From the IMG/VR virus record IMGVR_UViG_3300048686_000618, positions 1 through 40,720 of that record: a stretch of 40,720 bases of DNA; one strand, given 5' to 3'. A model generated the notes under the pieces. That model worked only from the letters and a program-made list of their open reading frames with translations, made no database searches and was not told where the DNA came from. The stretch comes from a virus. Shown here one piece after another: positions 29,548 through 34,687 of the stretch (positions are counted from its first letter, which is position 1; each line of letters starts with the position of its first letter). The position numbers and the translations under genes are program-made.

Positions 29548-29754
29548 GTTGGCGCAAGACCAATAAATTTTTGCACTTGATAGTGTTTGCACTGGCGCAG
29601 AATAACCACTAAATATTTTGGGGAGTTTTTCCACTGGCGCCGGTGGGTGCACCCACCATCATCATTTATAGAATTTATAGCGACATCGTGCTAGGTTATA
29701 TAATTTAGTGCGGTACGGTTATGGATTATATAATTTGTAGCGGCTTAGGGTCAA

Positions 29755-29828
29755 CCGACCAGCGGTCGATACGGGCCGACCAGCGGCGGCATTTTCGCTT
29801 GACACGCGGGCCAAAATTATAGTATAAT
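29755..29828 (+). promoter_or_regulatory. Composite promoter element, copy 1
   Basis: CCGACCAGCGGT at 29755-29766 and CCGACCAGCGGC at 29776-29787 (21 bp apart), TTGACA at 29799-29804, 18-bp spacer, TATAAT at 29823-29828 inside a palindrome with arms CCAAAATTATA and TATAATTTTGG. Confidence 0.82.
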
Positions 29829-29902
29829 TTTGGCGCAATATCGCTACAAATTTTATAACAGTATAATAACCATAACTTGACCCAATTACACCCAAAACCG
29901 GC

Positions 29903-29976
29903 CTGACCAGCGGCAGCCAGCGGCAGATGAGTGGCAGCAAAAACGCTTGACACGCGTGCAATTTTAATGATAAAAT
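29903..29976 (+). promoter_or_regulatory. Composite promoter element, copy 2
   Basis: CTGACCAGCGGC at 29903-29914, a degenerate second box at 29924-29935, TTGACA at 29947-29952, 18-bp spacer, TAAAAT at 29971-29976, then TTGGCGCC. Arms CAATTTTA and TAAAATTG flank the -10. Confidence 0.72.
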
Positions 29977-30027
29977 TGGCGCCAGGTCGCTATAAATTAT
30001 ATAATTTATAACCGTTATGGCGAAAAT

Positions 30028-30055
30028 AACGGCCCGCTTTGGGCCGTTATGGTTT
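30028..30055. terminator. Bidirectional terminator
   Basis: AACGGCCC pairs with GGGCCGTT around GCTTT. The plus strand is followed by GGTTTTT, the minus strand by ATTTTCG. It ends the leftward 30063 gene and the rightward copy-2 promoter RNA. Confidence 0.8.
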
Positions 30056-30062
30056 TTAGAAC

Positions 30063-30371
30063 CTAGTCAACTAGGTCATACTCAACAAGTGCATCCACAA
30101 TGTGGACGGGCAACTTTACAGTTTCCATATCACCCCAGCGCTTGAGTGCGACAAGCTCACCGACCTTACGGTCAAATTTATCGTGACTGGCACACCAAGC
30201 AAAGCTCACGTTATAAAATTTAGTATTATCACGGCCGATGGTAGGTTCACAAACCATGGTCATGCCAGGAAAAAGAGTATTAGTCGGTTTTTTAGAATGA
30301 ACAAAACCGCCCATGTCACGCAGGACGCCTTTAAGCTCTTTACGCAGGTTTTTTTCTTGAGGGGTAAGCAT
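30063..30371 (-). CDS. Hypothetical protein, 102 aa
   Basis: Leftward gene downstream of HTH paralog 3. The product (MLTPQEKNLRKELKGVLRDM...) has a basic helical start and a beta-rich centre with MTMVCEPTIGRDNTKFYNVS. No family recognised. Separated from the HTH gene by a GGGGC-TTCG-GCCCC hairpin that could attenuate its expression. Confidence 0.65.
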   Translation of the reverse strand: MLTPQEKNLRKELKGVLRDMGGFVHSKKPTNTLFPGMTMVCEPTIGRDNTKFYNVSFAWCASHDKFDRKVGELVALKRWGDMETVKLPVHIVDALVEYDLVD

Positions 30372-30405
30372 GGTATAACTCCTAGAGTGTTAAAGATTTT
30401 ATAGC

Positions 30406-30419
30406 GGGGCCGAAGCCCC
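30406..30419 (-). promoter_or_regulatory. UUCG-type hairpin between HTH paralog 3 and next gene
   Basis: On the minus strand GGGGC and GCCCC close a TTCG tetraloop, followed by an A/T-rich but not T-only tract. A comparable hairpin lies at 33981-34000 after paralog 4, so it looks like a conserved attenuation or stability element. Confidence 0.6.
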
Positions 30420-30425
30420 TAAGAT

Positions 30426-30752
30426 TTATAACGGCTTGCTGTTAGCAAGTGCGTCGAAAATCGCCTTGAGAGCGGATTTGTTCGCCTTGGTAAGCGATTC
30501 AATGTCATTTTCTGACAGGCGAAGAATCGCGCCGATAGCATCGGCCGTTACATCTTTTTTAACAGGCTTTTCGCCAGTTTTCGAGACGTACTGCTTTGCA
30601 ACGTAAACTTTCTCGCGCGAAAGTTTCGCTACAACAGAACGAACGGTTTTACCCATAGCCGAAGCAATTGCTTCGACCGCGACACCTGCCTGATAATCTG
30701 CTATAATTTTAGCAGTCTGCTCGGCGGTGTAATTAACGGCTTTTTCTGCCAT
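30426..30752 (-). CDS. HTH-type DNA-binding protein (paralog 3 of 4)
   Basis: A 108-aa protein closest to paralog 4 at 34004: YTAEQTAKIIADYQAGVAVE, then AIASAMGKTVRSVVAKLSRE and VYVAKQY, and a C-terminal SENDIESLTKANKSALKAIF. First gene of its leftward unit and expressed from the palindrome-type promoter at 30810-30858. Being the first gene it may control its own promoter and others. Confidence 0.78.
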   Translation of the reverse strand: MAEKAVNYTAEQTAKIIADYQAGVAVEAIASAMGKTVRSVVAKLSREKVYVAKQYVSKTGEKPVKKDVTADAIGAILRLSENDIESLTKANKSALKAIFDALANSKPL

Positions 30753-30809
30753 GATTACAACTCCTAGAACTGTCTTGGGCTTGACCCTATGTCTCCCGCA
30801 ACAAAATCA

Positions 30810-30858
30810 ATTATACACGGGTTTCAGTGGCCAATTGTCGTCCAGATGACAATTGGCC
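30810..30858 (-). promoter_or_regulatory. Leftward palindrome-type promoter for HTH paralog 3
   Basis: The minus-strand -10 is TATAAT (30815-30810). At the -35 position, after a 17-bp spacer, is ACAATT, the arm of a palindrome GGCCAATTGTC/GACAATTGGCC (30829-30858). The lack of TTGACA and the palindrome position suggest an activator-dependent promoter. Confidence 0.7.
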
Positions 30859-30892
30859 TACCATCTGTCAGGTGGATCAGCGGCAAAATCAC

Positions 30893-30967
30893 CCGACCAG
30901 CGGCAGACAGCATCCGACGAACGGTAGCCCCTGGGGCTTGACACGCGCAACAAAATTATGATATAAT
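30893..30967 (+). promoter_or_regulatory. Composite promoter element, copy 3
   Basis: CCGACCAGCGGC at 30893-30904, CCGACGAACGGT at 30914-30925 (21 bp apart), TTGACA at 30938-30943, 18-bp spacer, TATAAT at 30962-30967 inside a perfect 30-bp A/T palindrome (30952-30981), then GGCGCC. Confidence 0.82.
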
Positions 30968-31029
30968 TATATCATAATTTTGGCGCCATCGCTATAAATT
31001 CTATAATTGGTAGCGATATAGTAAAAAAT

Positions 31030-31050
31030 ATAGCGGCTTTGCGCCGCTAT
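31030..31050. terminator. Bidirectional terminator
   Basis: ATAGCGGC pairs with GCCGCTAT around TTTGC. The minus strand is followed by ATTTTTTAC, the plus strand by ACGTTTT. It separates the leftward SprT gene from the rightward copy-3 promoter. Confidence 0.82.
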
Positions 31051-31055
31051 ACGTT

Positions 31056-31445
31056 TTATAACGTCCTCACAATTGGATCGCTTTTATTTATATAATATTG
31101 GTGGAAGGCCTCCGGCGGCAAGCCATACTCTACCATGAGTTTACGCCAAGCGGGGCCATGCCACATATCCGTTGGATCCTCGCCAAACATTATATAATCT
31201 GCAACATGAATTAGCTCATGCGGTACAATTACGCAAAGCATCTCAGTTTTATAACGGTTAAAGAATTTGCTAGCAAATTCTACCTCATGCACCTCGCAAT
31301 GGGCTAGGCCCGCAGTGCGATACATGCGATTGCTAATTCTAACCTTTGGTACGTTATGCTTTTCTAGTTGTGGCCACAATTCTTGCATAGCAGTCCAGTG
31401 CAGGGTAACAGCGGCTGTTACAACTTTTATCAACGAATCGGCCAT
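31056..31445 (-). CDS. SprT-like zinc metallopeptidase-domain protein
   Basis: A 129-aa protein. The metal site is plain: VPHELIHVADYI (about residues 74-85, HExxH-like as HELIH) and a third His in MWHGPAWRKLMVEYG (about 94-108). SprT/Spartan-type domains cut DNA-linked proteins in larger relatives; many phage versions are uncharacterised. The C-terminal zinc ribbon of longer family members is absent. Last gene of its leftward unit, overlapping the SemiSWEET gene by 16 bases. Confidence 0.82.
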   Translation of the reverse strand: MADSLIKVVTAAVTLHWTAMQELWPQLEKHNVPKVRISNRMYRTAGLAHCEVHEVEFASKFFNRYKTEMLCVIVPHELIHVADYIMFGEDPTDMWHGPAWRKLMVEYGLPPEAFHQYYINKSDPIVRTL

Positions 31446-31681
31446 AATTTGTACCTCAAAATAACTGTTACAAGAAAAAGATTGGCAACATAGTTTGCTA
31501 TAAGAATCATATCGCCTTTAGGCACAATATAGATTGTCATAAAAACCATACCAGTCCACCACATTGCTATAAAACCTAGAGCTAGCCCGTCTGAGTTTTT
31601 ATAACGATAGGATTCTATGGCTTGGGGCAGGGCCGAAGCCCCAAGCAGTATAGAACCTAGAACGCCGAATGTATCAAACAT
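31430..31681 (-). CDS. SemiSWEET/PQ-loop small membrane transporter
   Basis: An 83-aa protein of the SemiSWEET size with three predicted membrane helices and the PQ motif in LGASALPQAIESYRYKNSDG (about residues 13-32), followed by LALGFIAMWWTGMVFMTIYI and DMILIANYVANLFLVTVIL. SemiSWEETs work as dimers to move sugars or related solutes across the inner membrane. The start at 31681 (MFDTFGVLG) gives the right length and overlaps the exonuclease stop by 8 bases. Its presence in a phage is unusual. Confidence 0.75.
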   Translation of the reverse strand: MFDTFGVLGSILLGASALPQAIESYRYKNSDGLALGFIAMWWTGMVFMTIYIVPKGDMILIANYVANLFLVTVILRYKLWPIR

Positions 31682-32366
31682 TGTAATGATCCTTAACCTG
31701 AAATTTTTTCCAATCATAGGGTTCGATCTTGTCGCGCCAACCTTTAGAACGTACAATTTTTTGTAGGATTGGAATCTCAAAATCGCGGGCATCCTCAAGC
31801 GCGGTATGAGGTTCAGCAATCATGTTACCAGTTACAAAACCTGCAACAGTCTCAGCATCGGTTTTGAATGTCATATTACCTTTATCGGTAGCATTATTGA
31901 AACGATGATTGTCGAGCACAAAACGCTTATACTTTTTAGAACGGCAGATGTTACCGACGGCAGCTTGCCAAAGGCAAAAGCGGCTAGTGAAACTATCTAG
32001 AACGATACCGCTATTAGCACATTTGCTGCTATCGAAAGCGAGATTGTATGCTGTAAGAATTGGATCATAAGTACCGATACATTTATTGATCCAATTATTT
32101 ATAGCAGTTACCGACGCGAGCATACGCGTACCAGAATCTAGCATGTTCTGATAATTAGCACGACGACGCTCAAGGTTAGCATTAGACCAAAAACCGTTAG
32201 CATTTTTGTCATGGAACAGTGTAGCAGGGTCATAGAACTCACGAACTAGAACGCTACAACTATTGTAAATCTTGCCGTGACGGTCACAAACTACAATGGC
32301 AAAATCCATAACGGTATCGTTAAGGGTCGTTTCAGTATCTAGAACAGCGAAATATTGTCGTTTCAT
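31674..32366 (-). CDS. DnaQ-like DEDDh 3'-5' exonuclease
   Basis: A 230-aa protein with Exo I (FAVLDTETTLND, about residues 6-17), Exo II (ILTAYNLAFDSSKC, about 103-116) and Exo III (EPHTALEDARDFEIPIL, about 186-202, HxxxxD). Residue order fits the DEDDh group used for proofreading, RNA trimming and DNA repair. No polymerase is attached. The substrate is open: phage DNA repair, host RNA turnover or nucleotide salvage. First gene of the unit that also carries the SemiSWEET and SprT genes. Confidence 0.85.
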   Translation of the reverse strand: MKRQYFAVLDTETTLNDTVMDFAIVVCDRHGKIYNSCSVLVREFYDPATLFHDKNANGFWSNANLERRRANYQNMLDSGTRMLASVTAINNWINKCIGTYDPILTAYNLAFDSSKCANSGIVLDSFTSRFCLWQAAVGNICRSKKYKRFVLDNHRFNNATDKGNMTFKTDAETVAGFVTGNMIAEPHTALEDARDFEIPILQKIVRSKGWRDKIEPYDWKKFQVKDHYNV

Positions 32367-32400
32367 AATTTATAACCTTTGTAAATGTGAATCAACGGCT

Positions 32401-32430
32401 AGTATAGCACAAAATACCAGGCAGTGCCTG
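32401..32430 (-). promoter_or_regulatory. Leftward promoter of the exonuclease unit
   Basis: The minus -10 is TATACT (32406-32401), spacer 17 bp. The -35 position is AGGCAC within the palindrome CAGGCA-G-TGCCTG (32418-32430), a different palindrome from the other leftward promoters. Confidence 0.6.
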
Positions 32431-32463
32431 CCATTCGTCAGCCCATACCCGCCGCCTATCCGA

Positions 32464-32537
32464 CCGACCAGCGGTTGCTACCAGCCGACGAACGGTCGCT
32501 CCAGGCCTTGACACGGGCAAAAATTATATGATATAAT
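32464..32537 (+). promoter_or_regulatory. Composite promoter element, copy 4
   Basis: CCGACCAGCGGT at 32464-32475, CCGACGAACGGT at 32485-32496 (21 bp apart), TTGACA at 32508-32513, 18-bp spacer, TATAAT at 32532-32537 in a palindrome with arms AAAAATTATAT and ATATAATTTTT, then GGCGCC. Confidence 0.82.
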
Positions 32538-32546
32538 TTTTGGCGC

Positions 32547-32579
32547 CACCGATATAAATTTTATATCGGTGTGGTTTTT
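32547..32579 (+). terminator. Promoter-proximal terminator of copy 4
   Basis: CACCGATATA pairs with TATATCGGTG, followed by TGGTTTTT. It lies only a few bases after the expected transcription start, so the RNA would be about 35 nt. Confidence 0.7.
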
Positions 32580-32593
32580 ATAACGTGGAACAG

Positions 32594-32609
32594 TGTTCCA
32601 CGTGGAACC
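32594..32609. other. parS-like site 2
   Basis: TGTTCCACGTGGAACC matches known bacterial centromere sites bound by ParB. An overlapping 21-bp inverted repeat with arms ACGTGGAACA and TGTTCCACGT (32583-32603) extends it. The 3' edge overlaps the stop codon of the leftward 32609 gene. Confidence 0.72.
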
Positions 32610-32965
32610 TATGCGTGCGTGGTTTCCCAAGCGGCAAGCGCACGCTTTGCCAACATTTGATAGAACGTAGCAGATTTTAGATCGCCGCGCTCTATGTCTG
32701 CGCTAGCCCAACTTGCAAAACGCTCTGCATCGTTCAACAATTGACGACGATTTAACTCGCGCCAAAAAATAGAACGTTCGTCTTCGACAGGGCTAAGGTC
32801 AAACTCAGCAGGCAGGCTATGAAACTCAGTTAGTAAATCGTTATACATTCTAGTAACCCAACCTAGATCGTTCCAATCGCTAACCGTTCCAAAATCTGGA
32901 TCAAAACCGTACATTTCGTTATAAAGTTCAACCAGTTTATCTTGCATAACCATTAAATTTTCCAT
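32609..32965 (-). CDS. Hypothetical protein, 118 aa
   Basis: The start at 32965 has an AAGGAC site on the minus strand and follows the HAD gene. An acidic helical protein (MENLMVMQDKLVELYNEMYG, later FWRELNRRQLLNDAERFASW and MLAKRALAAWE). No family recognised. Its stop overlaps the parS-like site. Confidence 0.68.
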   Translation of the reverse strand: MENLMVMQDKLVELYNEMYGFDPDFGTVSDWNDLGWVTRMYNDLLTEFHSLPAEFDLSPVEDERSIFWRELNRRQLLNDAERFASWASADIERGDLKSATFYQMLAKRALAAWETTHA

Positions 32966-32966
32966 A

Positions 32967-33443
32967 TCAATGTCCTTGTTTGCTTGGAATGTAAACACCA
33001 CGAATGTTAAAGTAATCGCATACCGCTTTAAGATATGCAACATTATCTTCATAAAATACAGCGTCATTAAAATGATAACCTAAATCGCTATACAATTTGA
33101 AAATCCGTTTTAGCCCTTCGATTTTGAGAGTACCGCCAGAACGGTTATCATTTTCATTACGGCTAACGATATGATCGGGAGTTCCTAGTCTGCTATAAAT
33201 AAATGCACGATCAGGGTTCCGCAAAATACGGGCAGTAGCAATAACGACAATACAGTTGGGATCATCGAGATCGTTTTTATATTGTTCTGCCAATGGTAAC
33301 AAATTGTCATCAAGTGCCCGATACTCGTTAGCACGCCAGTAATCGAGATCAATGCGCTCAATACCGTTATCAACAATGGTACGATACCTATGCATTGAGC
33401 AAACAATTGTGCCGTCCATGTCATAGATTGCTATCCTTTTCAT
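32967..33443 (-). CDS. HAD-superfamily phosphatase
   Basis: A 158-aa protein with HAD motif I as IYDMDGTIVCSMHR (about residues 5-18, DxD nucleophile), motif II around VVIATAR (about 66-72), a Lys in IEGLKRIFKLY and motif IV in VFYEDNVAYLKAV (about 129-141). It resembles small nucleotidases and the phosphatase half of polynucleotide-kinase-type repair enzymes. The likely job is hydrolysis of a nucleotide or nucleic-acid-end phosphate. The start MKRIAIYD is chosen for its AAAGGA site. Confidence 0.8.
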   Translation of the reverse strand: MKRIAIYDMDGTIVCSMHRYRTIVDNGIERIDLDYWRANEYRALDDNLLPLAEQYKNDLDDPNCIVVIATARILRNPDRAFIYSRLGTPDHIVSRNENDNRSGGTLKIEGLKRIFKLYSDLGYHFNDAVFYEDNVAYLKAVCDYFNIRGVYIPSKQGH

Positions 33444-33473
33444 AACCATGTCCTTTGCATTAACCATGTGCTA

Positions 33474-33519
33474 AGTATACTCAAAATTCCCTGGTCAATT
33501 GTCGCCTAGGCGACAATTG
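33474..33519 (-). promoter_or_regulatory. Leftward palindrome-type promoter for the HAD unit
   Basis: The minus -10 is TATACT (33479-33474), spacer 17 bp. The -35 position ACAATT is one arm of a perfect 24-bp palindrome (33496-33519, ends CAATTGTCG and CGACAATTG). Confidence 0.75.
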
Positions 33520-33555
33520 CCTACCGCCCATACCCTGCTGCCTGCCATACATCAG

Positions 33556-33629
33556 CCGACCAACGGCAGTCTACGCCCGACAAACGGCGGTGGCAGGGCT
33601 TGACACGGCTGCAAATTATATGCTATAAT
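33556..33629 (+). promoter_or_regulatory. Composite promoter element, copy 5
   Basis: CCGACCAACGGC at 33556-33567, CCGACAAACGGC at 33577-33588 (21 bp apart), TTGACA at 33600-33605, 18-bp spacer, TATAAT at 33624-33629 with arms CAAATTATA and TATAATTTG, then GGCGCC. Confidence 0.82.
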
Positions 33630-33639
33630 TTGGCGCCAT

Positions 33640-33669
33640 CGCTATAAAAGTTATAGCGGTATATTTTTT
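33640..33669 (+). terminator. Promoter-proximal terminator of copy 5
   Basis: CGCTATAA pairs with TTATAGCG around AAG, followed by TTTTTT. The resulting RNA would be only about 35 nt. Confidence 0.72.
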
Positions 33670-33675
33670 GTATGA

Positions 33676-33701
33676 GCTACTGTTTCACGTGAAACAGTAG
33701 C
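33676..33701. other. parS-like site 1, perfect
   Basis: The core TGTTTCACGTGAAACA (33681-33696) is the textbook bacterial parS sequence, and the palindrome continues perfectly to 26 bp. It lies in a non-coding gap just after the copy-5 terminator. There is no T-run on either strand directly adjoining it, so it is not simply a terminator. Confidence 0.82.
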
Positions 33702-33758
33702 GTGCAAGGAATGTTATCATAAACATAACATACAGCCACAAGGCTAAGGTAAGTGTTC

Positions 33759-33971
33759 TCATTCTTGCATCGATCCAGTAAGTGTATTGTAATGCTTATT
33801 ATAGCTAGGCCCAGTGAGCTTGCGCCCAAGGATTCTATTTTTTATAAGCCACATAAAACCCTTGTAGTCGGTAGGCACAATAAAAAACTGTAACGGTTCT
33901 TCAACGGCAATCTCAGCACGACGGCTAAATGCTATAATCTTTGGATCAGTGGCAAGTGCTACATTTTTCAT
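33759..33971 (-). CDS. Small basic hypothetical protein, 70 aa
   Basis: Follows HTH paralog 4. The product (MKNVALATDPKIIAFSRRAE...) contains FFIVPTDYKGFMWLIKNRIL and ends basic. Soluble. No family recognised. Preceded by the 33981-34000 hairpin. Confidence 0.6.
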   Translation of the reverse strand: MKNVALATDPKIIAFSRRAEIAVEEPLQFFIVPTDYKGFMWLIKNRILGRKLTGPSYNKHYNTLTGSMQE

Positions 33972-33980
33972 AGTGTTTAT

Positions 33981-34000
33981 ATAGGGGCTTGCGCCCCTAT
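33981..34000 (-). promoter_or_regulatory. Hairpin between HTH paralog 4 and next gene
   Basis: ATAGGGGC and GCCCCTAT close a four-base loop. It matches the position of the hairpin after paralog 3 and may attenuate read-through into the downstream gene. Confidence 0.6.
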
Positions 34001-34003
34001 ACC

Positions 34004-34330
34004 CTAGTTGGCAGAGTTACGGATAAAAGCCTCAATTGCACGCAGTGCGCTCTTGTTAGCTTTCGTTAACGATTCTATATCGTTCTCTGAGAGCTTGAGA
34101 GCAGCACCGATGAAATCAGCCGTTACATCTTTTTTAACGGGAGTCTCGCCCGTTTTGGTTTTATATTCTTTAGCGATATAAACCTTTTCACGGCTGAGCT
34201 TCGCTACAATTGAGCGAACAGTCCTGCCCATAGTCTGGGCAATCTGCTCGACCGTAACACCGGCTTGGTATTGTTCCACAATCTGAGCGGTCTGCTCAGG
34301 GCTATAATTAGGGGCTTTGGCTGTTGCCAT
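34004..34330 (-). CDS. HTH-type DNA-binding protein (paralog 4 of 4)
   Basis: A 108-aa protein very similar to paralog 3: YSPEQTAQIVEQYQAGVTVE, then QIAQTMGRTVRSIVAKLSRE and VYIAKEY, and the shared C-terminus SENDIESLTKANKSALRAI. The start at 34330 is set by AGGAG eight bases upstream. It has a palindrome-type promoter like paralog 3, so the two genes may have duplicated with their control regions. Confidence 0.78.
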   Translation of the reverse strand: MATAKAPNYSPEQTAQIVEQYQAGVTVEQIAQTMGRTVRSIVAKLSREKVYIAKEYKTKTGETPVKKDVTADFIGAALKLSENDIESLTKANKSALRAIEAFIRNSAN

Positions 34331-34363
34331 TTCAGCTACTCCTGTTGTGTTGAAAGAAACTCT

Positions 34364-34407
34364 AGTATAGGCCAATTTTAGCGAAAGATTGTCGTCCTAG
34401 CGACAAT
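34364..34407 (-). promoter_or_regulatory. Leftward palindrome-type promoter for HTH paralog 4
   Basis: The minus -10 is TATACT (34369-34364), spacer 17 bp. The -35 position ACAATC is an arm of the palindrome ATTGTCG-N6-CGACAAT (34388-34407). Confidence 0.72.
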
Positions 34408-34628
34408 TGCGCTACCATTCGTCGGCTGATAGGCGGTAGATAATTTTATTAGAATTATAATAGAAATTGTAATAGATTATAGAATTTATACCGGACCGCT
34501 ATAAAATTTATAATGTACTGTAAACTAGGGCGGTTATTAGACTGTTATACTACTTATAGCGGTGGGGCCCACCCACACGCGTACTACAACAAAAATTTTC
34601 AAAACAGCTAGGGTGCCAAATCCTGCAC

Positions 34629-34657
34629 TTGAAAAATACTTGCCACTATGTTATACT
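34629..34657 (+). promoter_or_regulatory. Promoter for the LpxH-like gene
   Basis: TTGAAA at 34629-34634, 17-bp spacer, TATACT at 34652-34657. The upstream gap 34408-34628 is A/T-rich with repeated TATAATTTATA-like words and a GGTGGGGCCCACCC palindrome near 34561; no gene is seen in it. Confidence 0.72.
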
Positions 34658-34687
34658 CAAACTAACAAAATTGGAGAGCACACACAC

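Larger units (their letters stand above)
29327..29606 (+). repeat. Two diverged tandem promoter/RNA modules
   Basis: The segments 29327-29420 and 29507-29606 are diverged copies: promoter, TTGGCGCAAGA, a T-rich centre, TTGCNNACTGGCGCA end. Both encode short non-coding transcripts. The area 29248-30062 has no protein gene. Confidence 0.6.
28034..29753. repeat. Seven dispersed TTTAGGGTCA boxes
   Basis: Copies at 28034-28043, 28917-28926 (ending G), 29229-29238 (inverted), 29313-29322, 29429-29438 (inverted), 29497-29506 and 29744-29753 (CTTAGGGTCA). The two at 29313 and 29497 each start exactly 21 bp before a -35 box, so they behave like regulator-binding sites. Confidence 0.75.

Noticed and set aside
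30102-30404. Plus-strand ORF opposite the 30063 gene
   Set aside because: It is antisense to the better-supported leftward gene, lacks a ribosome site, and its composition is that of a shadow frame.
32401-33588. Repeated CCGAC-CGG boxes and short palindromes considered as a CRISPR array
   Set aside because: Units are 12 bp, come only in pairs per promoter, and are separated by genes; there are no regular spacers and no cas genes.
29755-33588. CCGAC boxes as replication iterons
   Set aside because: Their fixed distance to -35 boxes in all five copies is better explained by transcription control; no Rep protein is recognised next to them, although an origin here is not excluded.
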